NCBI GenBank assembly: GCA_020746875.1 | Contig: JAGTJL010000002.1 | Location: 2,728,001 to 2,792,000, forward strand | Length of the DNA: 64,000 nucleotides | From: Rhexocercosporidium sp. MPI-PUGE-AT-0058 | Taxonomy: Eukaryota > Ascomycota > Leotiomycetes > Helotiales | Direction: 5' to 3' | Part shown: positions 38,772 through 49,318 of the stretch, piece after piece | How positions within the stretch are numbered: the first letter of the stretch is position 1 | Layout: each line of letters begins with the position of its first letter | Translations under genes and position numbers: made by a program | The notes under the pieces: model-generated | Seen by the model: only the letters and a program-made list of their open reading frames with translations | Databases searched by the model: none | What the model was told of the DNA's origin: nothing

Positions 38772-39438
38772 GTTGCCGTTGAATCGCGAAGTGAGCTGCT
38801 GTTGTCTCGCCCCAAACGCGAGTTTGGTAATCGTAGGTCGTGGAAATTTGAGGTCCGATTTCGCTAAACCTATTCAAGACTAGTGTGTTACTCATCACGT
38901 GATCATTGGTCTTTTAAAGAACGTTCCGTTCGGTTCTTTGATAAAGAAATGAAGAGAAGACATTACGAGCAGGTGAAATCTTTGGGCAATGTACTGTAAT
39001 CCCAAATCTTATCTTTCATTAGCACGCTCTGTTGTTCTCTTGTGCTAATCGTTCGATGCTCCTTTCCTGACCCGATTATGCTCATCCGAACATCGAAAGG
39101 ATCAACATCAACTCCTTCACAGGTGGGGAATGAAATGATTCAACTTATTTATTGTGGAGGTAGAAAAGAATCATCATTGCCTGCGGTATGTGCGAGCGTT
39201 TAAATCATGGTGAGTGTCAAGTCAATACATGCTTTATTCTAGCTATGGCTTTCGAACAAATCACCAGGTACAATGACCTCACTATAATGTCCAGATGTTG
39301 AAGATAGCATATCAGAGATCAGTCTTCATAGAGTAGTCGCCGTTTGAAAATGACCACCATCGACAGAAAGGCGACCACAAATGAAGATTCTATGGTGGCG
39401 ATGGCATATTATACACAAATGTACACCCACCCAAACGT
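38772..39438. other. SF3B1 promoter and OGG1 3' region
   Basis: No gene. Transcription of both neighbours is leftward, so the stretch holds the SF3B1 promoter and leader and the OGG1 3' UTR. A ten-base palindrome ATCACGTGAT with a CACGTG core sits at 38894-38903, about 125 bp before the SF3B1 start. Confidence 0.6.
38894..38903. promoter_or_regulatory. CACGTG palindrome upstream of SF3B1
   Basis: ATCACGTGAT is a perfect ten-base palindrome containing the E-box/CDEI core recognised by bHLH factors such as Cbf1. Position in the SF3B1 upstream region suggests a promoter element; not proven. Confidence 0.35.
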
Positions 39439-40768
39439 CTATCGGAATTTGCGGCGTTTAGCCCTATTGGACCTTGATGTCTCGACCTTAGCATCTTCCT
39501 GCACATCAAGAACTTCGTCCTTCACCTCGTCCATAACAAGTTCCCGCTTCACCACGACTTTGGTTTCCAATACACATCCGTCTTTCTTGATTTTCACTTC
39601 ATCAACATCAATCTCAACTTTGGTAGACAACCTCTCAGAGAATGTCTTTAAGTCTGCGGCGAAAAGAACAGAGTGAGCCCAACCAGCTTCCTTTCCCCAA
39701 AGCTGCCTGAAGTGATCTCCAACAGCATCGTACGTGGCTTTGGTAAGGCTCTTGTGCTTGCCTTTGCCAAACTTATAGTCTCGCTGGGCTATTTGCCAGA
39801 CATGAGTATCGACAGGAACTGCCTCACCCCATCCGAGACCCATCAAGCAAACACAATCGGCGACCTTTGGTCCCACGCCTTGGAGCTGAAGTAATTCCTC
39901 GTGAGCTTTTCGGTAGCCTTCGCGGCCTCCTCCTGGAAGTGGCTTTTGATCCGGACTATCATTATAGGGTTCCATATTGGACAAACTCTCTAACCAGCCT
40001 TCTGGCTTCTCTTTGGCAACCATCATAGCTGTTTTGGCAATGTAGCCTGCCCGGTATCCAAAGCCAAGTTCCCTCAAGCGTGACTCGACACCAGGGACAG
40101 CAAGAGCTGCTGGGGAGGGAAAGTCATGGATCGGTTGGTCATCGATATGAGCTATCAATGAGCCATAATGCAAACAGAGGTTGTTGACCTTGTATTTGTC
40201 AATTGAATTGCAGCTCTCGAGTCACAGAATACACCTAGTACTTACCATCTGTGATATCCTCACAATATTATTATTACTGCTGCAGATAAAGCCTACAAGT
40301 GCTTCCCAGGCATCTTGCTTCAAGATGCGGACCCCAGTGAATTTTGGAGCTCTCTTCTTGAAATTAGAATCCACCAAAGACCATTGCTCATACAAAGCAG
40401 TTAGGTCAGGGGAGAGATTCAAGTAATGCTTGAGTAAGTCCTCAGTCTGCTCATCTTCGACAGGTAGATCAGGAGACGCCTTGACTGATGGAGGTGGGGT
40501 CAAAGCATGAGAGAGACTAGGCCATGTAGTTTTGTAATGCAGATGTGTGGAGTCCTGCTTGAGAGATAGTATTCGTCCCTGAAGAGCGCATGTCCTGTCT
40601 GTGTTTAGCCCCTGAGGTGAACCCCTTGAGATCCTCGGAAGCCTACCATTCATTGTCTCGGAGCTTCTTCCACCTGAAAGACTGGCCGCAACGCAAAGTT
40701 GTCTCTATACAGAGCTCTGCCAGGCTTACGGGCAGCTTGCGCCATTCAGAGACGCGCACACTCGCCAT
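39439..40768 (-). CDS. OGG1: 8-oxoguanine DNA glycosylase/lyase Ogg1
   Basis: Three exons, 40768-40647, 40594-40246 and 40188-39439, with introns of 52 and 57 nt; 406 residues. The start MASVRVSEWRKLPVSLAEL leads into ETTLRCGQSFRWKK, the N-terminal OGG1 motif. The middle has FICSSNNNIVRISQMVNNLC. The HhH-GPD core reads LQGVGPKVADCVCLMGL with the catalytic Lys, followed by VPVDTHVWQIAQRDY with the catalytic Asp. The enzyme excises 8-oxoguanine paired with C and nicks the abasic site in base-excision repair, in nucleus and probably mitochondria. The C-terminal 60 residues are a charged Val/Glu/Lys-rich extension ending RAKRRKF, which may act in nuclear import. It is divergent from U2AF65, with 233 bp between start codons. 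Confidence 0.95.
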
Positions 40769-41001
40769 TGTTGTTGAGATATTGCAGATTGAAGGGTATT
40801 TTGAAAGTTGCGCTATCAGGACTCGGGAAGTCTGCAGGGATTACAGGAACTAGCGTGGATGGAAATTCGGTCGGCTGGCGTCGCAACTCCTCGACCAAAA
40901 AAATAGGCTCACCCCAGAGCCTTGTCACAGCTCGCTCCCATTCGACCCATCACTCCTTCAACTCAACACGGTCGGTGGATATCAAACTTTCAATCGCTAT
41001 T
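40769..41001. promoter_or_regulatory. Shared divergent promoter OGG1 / U2AF65
   Basis: Only 233 bp lie between the two start codons, so both promoters and leaders are here. No TATA element recognised. A long frame on the plus strand reads through this segment but is judged a shadow. Confidence 0.6.
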
Positions 41002-43040
41002 ATGAACGGCGACAACTACTCATCAAGAGGCATGGCACCTTCATCGTCTTCAACCAAAGTCAAACAAGAGGGAGCTACTACTGACAAGCAAGCATCAACA
41101 GATTCTGGTCGGCATGGATCGTCCAGAGATTATCCTGTAGGCTTCATCGATCTCTTTCTGGGGCAAAAGCTAACCATCTACAGTCGCGCGACGACCGACG
41201 AGGGGACCGGGGAGGAAATAGAGACAGGCGCCGCTCTCGTTCGCCTCATGGCCATCGAGACCGAGATTCACGACCAGCTCGTCGCGATGGCGAGGTAGAC
41301 TCCTATTCTACTGATCGCAATTACCGGGAGAGAGAGCGCGAGGACAGATATTCTGGTCGGGACCGACGAGGAGGAGGGGAGAGAGGCGGAGAGAGAGGCG
41401 GAGAGAGAGGCGGAGAGAGAGGCGGAGAGAGAGGCGGAGAGAGAGGTGGGGACAGAGAATGGGATAGGGACCGAGGCTCCTCGAGACGCGACGCTAGACG
41501 AGATGGGGACGACAGACCTCCTCGGAGGGACAGAGATCTATTTGAGGACAGAAGGGGTGGCGGAGGACGACGGGGGGGTAGAGGTGACCGTGAGGGATTC
41601 GGTGGAGGACCTGATCGAGGAGAACGGCAAAAGAGCGCAACCCCTCCCCCAAAGAAGAAGGAGCCCACGCCGGACTTGACGGATGTTGTCTCGATCTTGG
41701 AGCGCAAGAGGCGTTTGACTCAATGGGACATCAAGCCGCCTGGATACGAAAATGTCACCGCAGAGCAAGCAAAACTCTCTGGCATGTTCCCACTTCCAGG
41801 TGCCCCAAGACAACAACCAATGGACCCGAGCAAGCTACAAGCTTTCATGTCCCAACCCAGTGGCTCAGTAACTAACGCAGCTCTCAAGCCTTCCAACTCT
41901 CGTCAAGCAAAGCGCCTCCTTGTTCACAATCTACCTCCAACGGTCACAGAGGAAGTCATTGTCAACTTCTTCAACCTCCAACTCAATGGTCTGAATGTCA
42001 TCGAAGGATCCGATCCTTGCATATCAGCCCAGATCTCAAAAGACAAGTCCTTTGCCCTACTAGAGTTCAAGCAGACTCTTGATGCTACTGTGGCTCTCGC
42101 TCTAGACGGGATTACGATGGAAGATGAGCATATGAATGGATCTGCTTCCAATGGCGATACTAAAGGGCTCTCAATCCGTCGGCCAAAGGATTACATTGTT
42201 CCTGCTGTCACAGATGAGGTCCCATATGAGCCTGGGGTTATTTCCAACGTGGTTGTTGACACTCAGAACAAGATCAGCATTTCCAACATCCCACTATACC
42301 TCACAGATGAGCAAGTCACTGAGCTTCTCGTGTCATTTGGAGAGTTGAAGGCTTTTGTTCTCGTCAAAGATAACGGTACTGAAGAGTCTCGTGTAAGTAC
42401 CCTCTTATAGTCCATCCTGAACTACCACTAATCTGGCACAGGGAATTGCGTTCTGCGAATATGTGGATCCGGCCGCAACGGACATCGCTGTGGAGGGCCT
42501 CAACGGCATGGAGCTTGGTGACAAGCATTTGAAGGTCCAAAGAGCCAGTATCGGCCATACACAAGTTTCAGGTCTCGAAATGAGCGTCAACGCGATGTCA
42601 ATGCTTGCTGGTACTACATCTCAAGGCTTGGACGAAGGTCGAGTTTTGCAATTGCTCAACATGGTTACCTCTGAAGAGCTCATTGACAACGAGGATTACG
42701 AAGGTATGTAAAACTGTGACAACTCCAAGCTGCGGAAATAACGAGGATATCAGAAATCTGCGAGGACGTTAAGGAAGAGTGCGAGAAGTACGGCAAGGTT
42801 CTCGAAATGAAGATTCCCAGACCAACTGGAGGAAGCCGCCAGTCCAATGGAGTCGGTAAGATCTTTGTCAAATTCGACACTCCCGAGTCTGCAGGCAAAG
42901 CCCTCCGTACTCTGGCAGGCAGAAAGTTTGCCGATCGTACCGTTGTTACGACGTACTTCTCAGAGGTAAGCTTCCCTACTATTCGGGAGGATGGGAGTAC
43001 TAACAATGTCAAGGAAAACTTCGAGGTGTCCGCCTGGTAA
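41002..43040 (+). CDS. U2 snRNP auxiliary factor large subunit (U2AF65)
   Basis: Five exons: 41002-41136, 41184-42392, 42442-42703, 42754-42965, 43014-43040; 614 residues. The N-terminus is an Arg/Ser/Asp/Gly-rich domain (residues about 40-180) that includes a tandem RGGE/RGG block. It is followed by the ULM-like segment RRLTQWDIKPPGYENVTAEQAK. Three RRMs follow: RLLVHNLPPTVTEEVIVNFF, KISISNIPLYLTDEQVTELL, and the C-terminal UHM with KIFVKFDTPESAGKALRTLAGRKF and the ending FSEENFEVSAW. U2AF65 binds the polypyrimidine tract and, through the UHM, SF1 and then SF3B1. Intron 4 (48 nt) has a TACTAAC branch site. It is also in frame and free of stops, so retention would add 16 residues inside the UHM. 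Confidence 0.93.
41380..41446 (+). repeat. 12-nt coding minisatellite in U2AF65
   Basis: About five to six near-identical 12-nt units (GGCGGAGAGAGA) encode a GERG/RGGE tandem block in the RS-like domain. Units are in frame, so copy-number change would alter length without frameshift. Confidence 0.85.
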
Positions 43041-44314
43041 ACATAGCCTTTGCAATAATACCTAACCACCCGAAGCTTGGAGGGTGCATACTGTGGTGCT
43101 TGCCTAACTTCGAAGCTCTGCTCGATCAATTCTACCCTACGAATACCGTTCTGTACTTTTACTATTGTTCATTTGGCAAATATCGACAATCATCTCGAGA
43201 AAAGCACTGATATCTTTGCAGCCAATGCCAGATACTAATAATGCATTGAACTTACAATTTTTGATTCCAGGCACTGTAGCCTTTCACAGGACGTGCTAAC
43301 ACTTTAATTTGCTGAAACCAGGGTTGAACTTGGGAATGAATATAGAATCTTGCATGTGTCAAGTAGGGGAACCAGGTATCTAGGTACTTCTTATTTCGGA
43401 CTGTAGCTGCTCCATCTTACTGTAATTTCCTAGGTATGGCTTGGTGTATCAACGTGAGGAACTACTTCGTAGACATGTTGTCCGGTTTCGACCCACTCCG
43501 GAAACACGAATATTCAAACGAGCTCCTGAACGTGGAAAAGTAATATGACTTCAGCGTAAGATATGGATCACATTGTGGGAGCAGTAACGTTTTAGAATAT
43601 ATGTATGATTGTCTAGAAATAAAGGTTTCTGCAGTATCATGGCCTCCCCTTCCAGACTGACCTCCCAAGAGCAAAAAAGTACGTTGAGAATACGCCTACA
43701 CTTCGAATTGTTAGCCGCATTGATACAGAAATGTGAACGATATAAAATATAATAATCGAAATGTTATCAGAAGTTTCATTGAATTCATCGACTGTTGCGA
43801 AAGGTTTGACCCCTTGCAATAGACATAAAATGAGAGGTGCCAGATAGCAGAAGGTTCATCCCGGTATTCGATAGAAGGTGTGAAGATAGAGCGTGGGGAA
43901 GGTAGGTAGGTACTCACATGGCTCTGGATTTTCTGAAAGCTGACTTCAGTCAATCGAGACAGTCTGCAGTGAGCTCCTCTATCACTCCAAGGTCGAACAA
44001 GTATTGCAAGAGTCATCCAGACGCTGTCCAAGACAGCGAATTGATCCTACTCACTTGGTTGCTCTGTTGCAATTGCTGCAAATGCTTTGAGGAAGAGGCT
44101 CGTCCAGCGAAATCGAGAATTTATTTAGCTGGCTAGGCTAGACCGATGGGGTCTAGCACAGTCTATGTCGTGCCTGAGGCAGCTAAGGCGTCTAGAGAAA
44201 AATCGCTTATTCTAGCGCCCACCCACGATATCTTCAATTCTTGAACCTCGAAAAGATCCAACGCCAAACGGTCCCTTACCAAACCGACAACCAAGCTCTA
44301 CAACCACCGCCAAC
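43041..44314. other. Intergenic U2AF65 / RPS13
   Basis: No protein gene is confidently supported. A 37-codon plus-strand frame at 43639-43752 (MASPSRLTSQEQK...) has a good start context but no recognised family. The minus strand between about 44090 and 43690 has several consensus splice donors (two GTGAGT) and a GTGTAG acceptor, as in a spliced non-coding transcript. The RPS13 promoter should lie in the last 200 bp. A hairpin-forming inverted repeat is at 44137-44157. Confidence 0.5.
44137..44157. repeat. Short inverted repeat upstream of RPS13
   Basis: GCTAGAC, a 7-base loop, then GTCTAGC: a perfect 7-bp stem about 160 bp before the RPS13 start codon. Could be a protein-binding palindrome or chance. 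Confidence 0.5.
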
Positions 44315-45038
44315 ATGGGTCGTCTTCATTCAAACGGAAAGGGCATATCGGCCTCCGCCATCCCCTACTCTCGCACACCTCCCTCGTGGTTGAAGACCAC
44401 CCCCGAGCAAGTTGTCGATCAAATCTGCAAGCTCGCAAAGAAGGGTGCCACCCCATCGCAAATCGGTGTTGTCCTCCGTGACTCCCACGGTATCGCCCAA
44501 GTCAAAGTCGTCACCGGTAAGCTTGAGAGCCTGCGAGTTGGTTGTTGGAAGCTTATACTAATTCTGGTCGCAGGAAACAAGATCCTCAGAATCCTCAAGT
44601 CAAATGGTACGGCTACAACACCGCAAGTCTGAAAATTGTCGGGTTTAACCCCTCAAAAGATGAAGCGCAAATCTCTACTGCCTCCGCTCGGTCTCTGACT
44701 GACGGAGTGAAATACCAATGAACAATACTGCCACTCCACATTCATTAGCTAATTTATTCCCTTTAGGCCTCGCCCCAGAGATCCCAGAGGACTTGTACAT
44801 GTTGATCAAGAAGGTGAGCGGCCCCCACAGTCTATTTCTTGAAGCCGGTACTAAATGTTGAAAGGCTGTCGCTGTCCGCAAGCATCTCGAGCGCAACCGC
44901 AAGGACAAGGACTCCAAGTTCCGTCTCATTCTCATCGAGTCCCGTATCCACCGTCTCTCCCGTTACTACAAGACCGTCGGTGTTCTCCCACCAACTTGGA
45001 GATACGAGAGCGCCACTGCCAGCACCATGGTCTCATAG
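44315..45038 (+). CDS. RPS13: 40S ribosomal protein S13 (uS15)
   Basis: Four exons: 44315-44516, 44574-44606, 44767-44813, 44865-45038; 151 residues, exactly the family length. The start is [20 protein letters not shown]. The conserved core runs [57 protein letters not shown] and [20 protein letters not shown]. It binds 18S rRNA in the 40S body. Internal exons of only 33 and 47 nt are split by introns of 57, 160 and 51 nt. The 160-nt second intron is longer than its neighbours; in animals RPS13 introns host U14 snoRNA, but no U14-like sequence was recognised here. Confidence 0.97.
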
Positions 45039-45377
45039 ATGTGGGAACTGGTCGGGGTTTTGATATTTGGCATGGAGTTTGGGGTGTGGACAATGGCATC
45101 AATGGCTGATCCTTCGTCAGTGGCCCAAGGGCATAGATGCATTCATATGAAGAATCAGATCTCAAAACACACTCCAGAAAGCTTGTGCCAGACTCTTATT
45201 CTTGGATTCTTTTGATTGCCGTGAGCCTATCCTGCGAACCACCATCTACGCCGGAACTTCTCTTCCATCCATTATCTACAATCCGGGTATTATGTGACGA
45301 AGTATAAATCTGCATGGCGCTTGAACCATGGTCTGTCTGATCCGCTCGTGCAAGACGATGCAACCGTAATAGAAACC
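45039..45377. other. Convergent intergenic RPS13 / SDC1
   Basis: 3' UTRs of two converging genes. No gene or repeat recognised. Confidence 0.6.
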
Positions 45378-46059
45378 CTATGTCCCCTCGATTTCCCTAG
45401 ACCTCTGTAGCAAGTATTCACCCAAGGCACGCAATGGATCTTTTGGCCTGCGAAAAGTTAGCAGAGCCCATCTGCAGATATCCATGAGGGTCCGCAAACA
45501 AGATAGAGACATACTGTTCTTTGGCAAGGAGCTTCATTCCATCCATCAATGGTCCTGTAACTTTGCTATTGAGATATTGTCTAGTCGGCGCACCGTGTGG
45601 AGGAGCTTCCTTGGGCATCGTAGCCGCAGGATCGGGGTGCTGTGAGGTGGCTCGAGAGGAGGTGTTTTCGTTGCCATTGGTATTGCGCGAAGGGGTGCCA
45701 ACTCTGGCAGGAATTGGACTTGGGACATTGGTTGCACTGGGTAGAATAGCTGGGGACTACGCACTCGTCAGCATTAGACCAACATCTTGCATGGTGAGTT
45801 GACTTACGGCAGGTCGATCAGGCATTGTGTCGGTCATGATAATGTCTTTAGAGGGGTCTATAGCTTGCGCTACAGGTGTTGTCGCAGTTGGTGGAGTTGC
45901 TGCTTGTTGTTGCATCGCGACTGAGAAGCCTTGTGCTGCTGGAGTGATGCTTGTAGGAGGCTGGTCTTGGTCCTGAGCGCTTGCCCCGAGTGGGTCCAAA
46001 GATGTCATGGTTACGGAGGTGGGCAATATTCTGTCCTGTTCTGTTCGTGCTGTTGACAT
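45378..46059 (-). CDS. SDC1: COMPASS subunit Sdc1 (Dpy-30 domain)
   Basis: Three exons, 46059-45808, 45756-45515 and 45447-45378, 187 residues; introns 51 and 67 nt. The first 130 residues are low-complexity, rich in Pro, Thr, Gln and Ala. The C-terminus is the Dpy-30 helical motif: APTRQYLNSKVTGPLMDGMK, then LLAKEQPKDPLRALGEYLLQ split by the second intron. This motif dimerises and docks on Bre2/Ash2 in the Set1/COMPASS histone H3K4 methyltransferase. The second intron is essential, since read-through destroys the motif. A second in-frame Met (MTSLDPLG) could also start the protein. Divergent from the FAN1 gene, about 228 bp apart. Confidence 0.92.
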
Positions 46060-46287
46060 TCCCTCACTCCATCCTCTCTGTCAAGGCTCTGTCAAGCTAC
46101 AGTACCGTGAGCTGAATAGACACGTGGTGTCGCGACTAGAGCGCGTCGGATCCTGAAGTGACGCGAGCCCAATGACGGATTTGAAAGATCTTCAATCCAA
46201 CCGCAAGCATCCTTCATCTTCATCTCCTACTCTACTACAGATTCCTCTATAGTGCTCGAATCTCGTGGGGCGACAAAACACAACGCA
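46060..46287. promoter_or_regulatory. Shared divergent promoter SDC1 / FAN1
   Basis: 228 bp between the SDC1 start and the earliest FAN1 start considered here. No recognised core element; role inferred from orientation. Confidence 0.45.
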
Positions 46288-48859
46288 ATGGTGGGGAAGA
46301 GGGTCCCTCATCCCCCTTCCACTAAATTTCACGATGACATCCTTCCCCCACAAAGAGGCTGAAGACCTTTGAAAGCACAGACGGAGATGATTCGCGCGAG
46401 GGATCGGGAGATGACAATATACCCAGTAGTCCAAAAGGCTTCCGATATGAAATCCCTGATTCTGATGACAACGATGAATCTGGAGTCGATGAGCCATCCG
46501 TCCCAAAAAGACCAACCGAGTTAGAGAGTGCTTTACCGCCGGTAAAGACGGACAAAGAGGCCATTGATGAGTATGAGGCAATGCGAGCTGCTGAGGATGT
46601 TCCGGAGTATCTGAAATCTCGTCTCACCCAAAGGACTTGGATCAAGGGTAAGAGCTCGATATATGTTGATGCTTTTAACCTTGCCTTGGAAACTGTATTA
46701 AAGGACGAGGGTCATCTTTTCGACGAGAAGGAAATGGAAGTCTTCGAGCTGTGGAGGCAGCTAGACTATGAAGCCCAGTACTTGTAAGTCACATCTACAT
46801 TAATATCGATTCAGCTAATGGAAGTAGATACGTTCGTCTCTTTTTGAGGAAAACCTCCGCATGGCACCGCATAAATCGCCTCGGGTATTACAGCGATATT
46901 GCAGACCTCCCCCAAGCTGCTAGCATTCTTCAGTCCGACCGAAAATTACCAGAATCATCAGCAGTTGTTCAAATGAACCCAGCAGAACTCGCTCCTCCTG
47001 AAGGTACTTTACTGGAGTCCACATTCAGATTTGCTGATTGTTCTGATGGTACTATTACCACTCTTGAAGAGGCTTCCTCACTCTTGAATTTGGAAGAAGT
47101 GAAAGGTCTTGCAAAAGAAGCAAGAGTTCAGGGGAAGAACAAGAGCGGTTTGCTCAAGGCTCTTTTGAACATGAGCCAGCGTCAGAGCGGTCTTGGCTGG
47201 GTTGGTTTGAAGAGGTCTGATAGTCAAGGGAGTGTTGCTTCGGAGACGGGAGAGAAAGAAGATGATTCTGAGGATTCGTTGTCCGATATAAACAGAGACA
47301 ATCATTTTCTCCGCAAGATCCTGGCGATCACGGGATGTTGCATAAGGCTATCGCTTCCAACTTTGAAGCTATTTGAAAGAGTCCATCTGGTATTCTATCG
47401 ATCGACTGAATGGACAGACAAGTCCCTAACGACGATTATTCTTGCTCGAATATCGCGTCGAAACTTCCCAGATTATATCGTGTGTCGATCCCAGAACATA
47501 TTCCCTTCGAGAGCCGACTTGCTAGAATTTGAAGCATCGCTCCGCACTCAATTTCGGGTGGATAACATACTAGAACTCAACGGCAACCCCTCGAAGAATG
47601 GCCTTGATACTGTTCTTGCAATATTTGACCAAGTATATCCCCGATGGAAGATTCTACTGGAAGAGGAGCAACGAAAAGAAGATCGCGTTTACGAAAGCGG
47701 TGAAGGGGCATACCTTCGACGTTTTTCGCCCGCCTGGGTTTATACCCGAATTGTTCATAAAGGTACATATGTTCTCGGCCGCTTCAAAATGCACGAGCGA
47801 GAGCATGCTGTCACTTCAGAGCTCTTAAACCAGCATCTGTTCCACGCCGCAAGACGAGGGGCGTGGTATCAACGAAAAGCTCTATTAGAAGAACACTACA
47901 TGCACGCTCTACAACCACCACCGGGTGTCTCTAATCTAGAGCAGCAAAAGAAGCACTGGAAGAGGATCTCTCTCCGGACTTGTGAGGCAGGGCTCCAGGA
48001 CAAGGACTGTCACACAATATACCACTACGACCTACAGAAGCGAATCCGGAAACTTGAAAAAGGTCTCAAGATTCCGAAACGAGAACAGCATGACTTCGGA
48101 CACGTTCTACTCGCCAAACCAATCGAGGTGACAGTTGAAGGGGTCCAGATCAAAAAGGAGTACCCACCCAGCAGACGTTCAAGTACACATGGAGAAGAGA
48201 AGCAGCGAAGCACGAAGACGATTTGGGTCGATGAAGCTGAAGGTGGAGGCGAATGTAGCGTGGAAGCTATGTGTTTGTCCGATTACCGCTCCAGGGGTTT
48301 CAAGGGCTACCACGCAGAAGGTGGGATCGTGCGGACATTGTTTGCATACTTATTTTACGATGTTCTCTTCGTCTATATTCCCAACGTCTTCCAGACAGCG
48401 TACCAAACCTGTCCTTTGGATCTGCACACAGACGCCTTCTTTCCCTCTCGAGCGTCAGAGATCAATCACCGGTTAGTGGAGATCGAGAATGGCTCCGCGG
48501 CAGACATCATTCGCGCAGTCGATGCCCGGGAGCGCGAGAAACGTACCTGTGCCATTGGTCTGAATTGGGATTTTGAGCTCGATGATTTGCTAGAGATTGT
48601 CAGCTGCTTCGACGGGCAGGCTCTGGCAACGGTATGCAGAGTCATGGCAGAGGAGTATAGAGTACGTGGTGGTGGAATGCCGGATTTGTTTTTGTGGGAT
48701 GTGGTGAAGAAGCAGGTGGTGTTTTCCGAGGTCAAGAGCGAGAACGACAGATTGAGTGATACCCAGAGGTTATGGATCCATGTCTTGACTGGGGCAGGCA
48801 TTCGAGTTGAACTTTGTAATGCCGTCGCGAAAGACATAAGGGTTGTAGCTGCCGAGTGA
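46288..48859 (+). CDS. FAN1: FAN1-type structure-specific nuclease (VRR-NUC)
   Basis: The body is secure: an exon ending at 46783 joined across a 44-nt intron to 46828-48859 (EAQYL/YVRLFLRKTSAWHRINRLGYYSDI). The 5' end is tentative. The frame LKTFESTDGDDS upstream of 46581 has no ATG before a stop at 46335-46337. A mini-exon 46288-46302 (MVGKR) spliced by a weak GTCCCT donor to 46356 would give 824 residues. The central part has the SAP-like and TPR-like regions of FAN1. The C-terminal VRR-NUC domain shows GYHAEGGIVRTLFAYLFYD, then RGGGMPDLFLWD, VVFSEVKSENDRLSDTQRLW, which supply the Glu, Asp, Glu-x-Lys catalytic set. FAN1 is a 5' flap endonuclease and 5'-3' exonuclease in interstrand-crosslink repair. 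Confidence 0.88.
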
Positions 48860-49318
48860 CGCCTTACCACAAGCATGGCTAGATGTGCATGGCCTTGGAG
48901 TTGTATACCCAATACGAAGAGTCTTGGTTTGGATAGATCTTGCGCACGCGATCCTTGGGCTCACTAATCATCTGTAGTCTCCGTCAGTGCCTCGTGGTGA
49001 TCGGCCAATGTGAGTTGGTATGCCTAAAGAGCTATCGTGTGTATGTATCAAATTAAGAAAGTTAGAACCCAGCCTTAGTAGCCTGGTGGTGTGCTTTTGC
49101 CTTCTAGCTTCACAGCCATTTCTGCCGATGATGTGAATCTATTTAGCCTAGATACCCGAGCTCGTTTACCCCCTGGGCAATTCGCTGAGACCTTCGGCTC
49201 CACAAGACATCAACAAAATATCCCATTACCCCACATCTTCCTAATAATAGCTTCAGGATGTAGGATCTAATGGTTGCATTGACATCTACTAATCTACATA
49301 TGCCCCAAGTACACATCC
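48860..49318. other. Convergent intergenic FAN1 / NACHT gene
   Basis: 3' regions of two converging genes; no gene, repeat or mobile-element end recognised. Confidence 0.6.

Noticed and set aside
40699..41298. 199-codon plus-strand frame covering the OGG1 start and U2AF65 first exon
   Set aside because: Its beginning is antisense to OGG1 exon 1 and its end reads through U2AF65 intron 1 in the wrong frame. A shadow.
43639..43752. 37-codon frame MASPSRLTSQEQK...
   Set aside because: Good start context but very short, no family recognised and no convincing continuation by splicing.
44607..44766. Intronic snoRNA in RPS13 intron 2
   Set aside because: Weak GATGA and CTGA matches occur, but spacing is too short and no terminal stem or U14-like sequence is visible.
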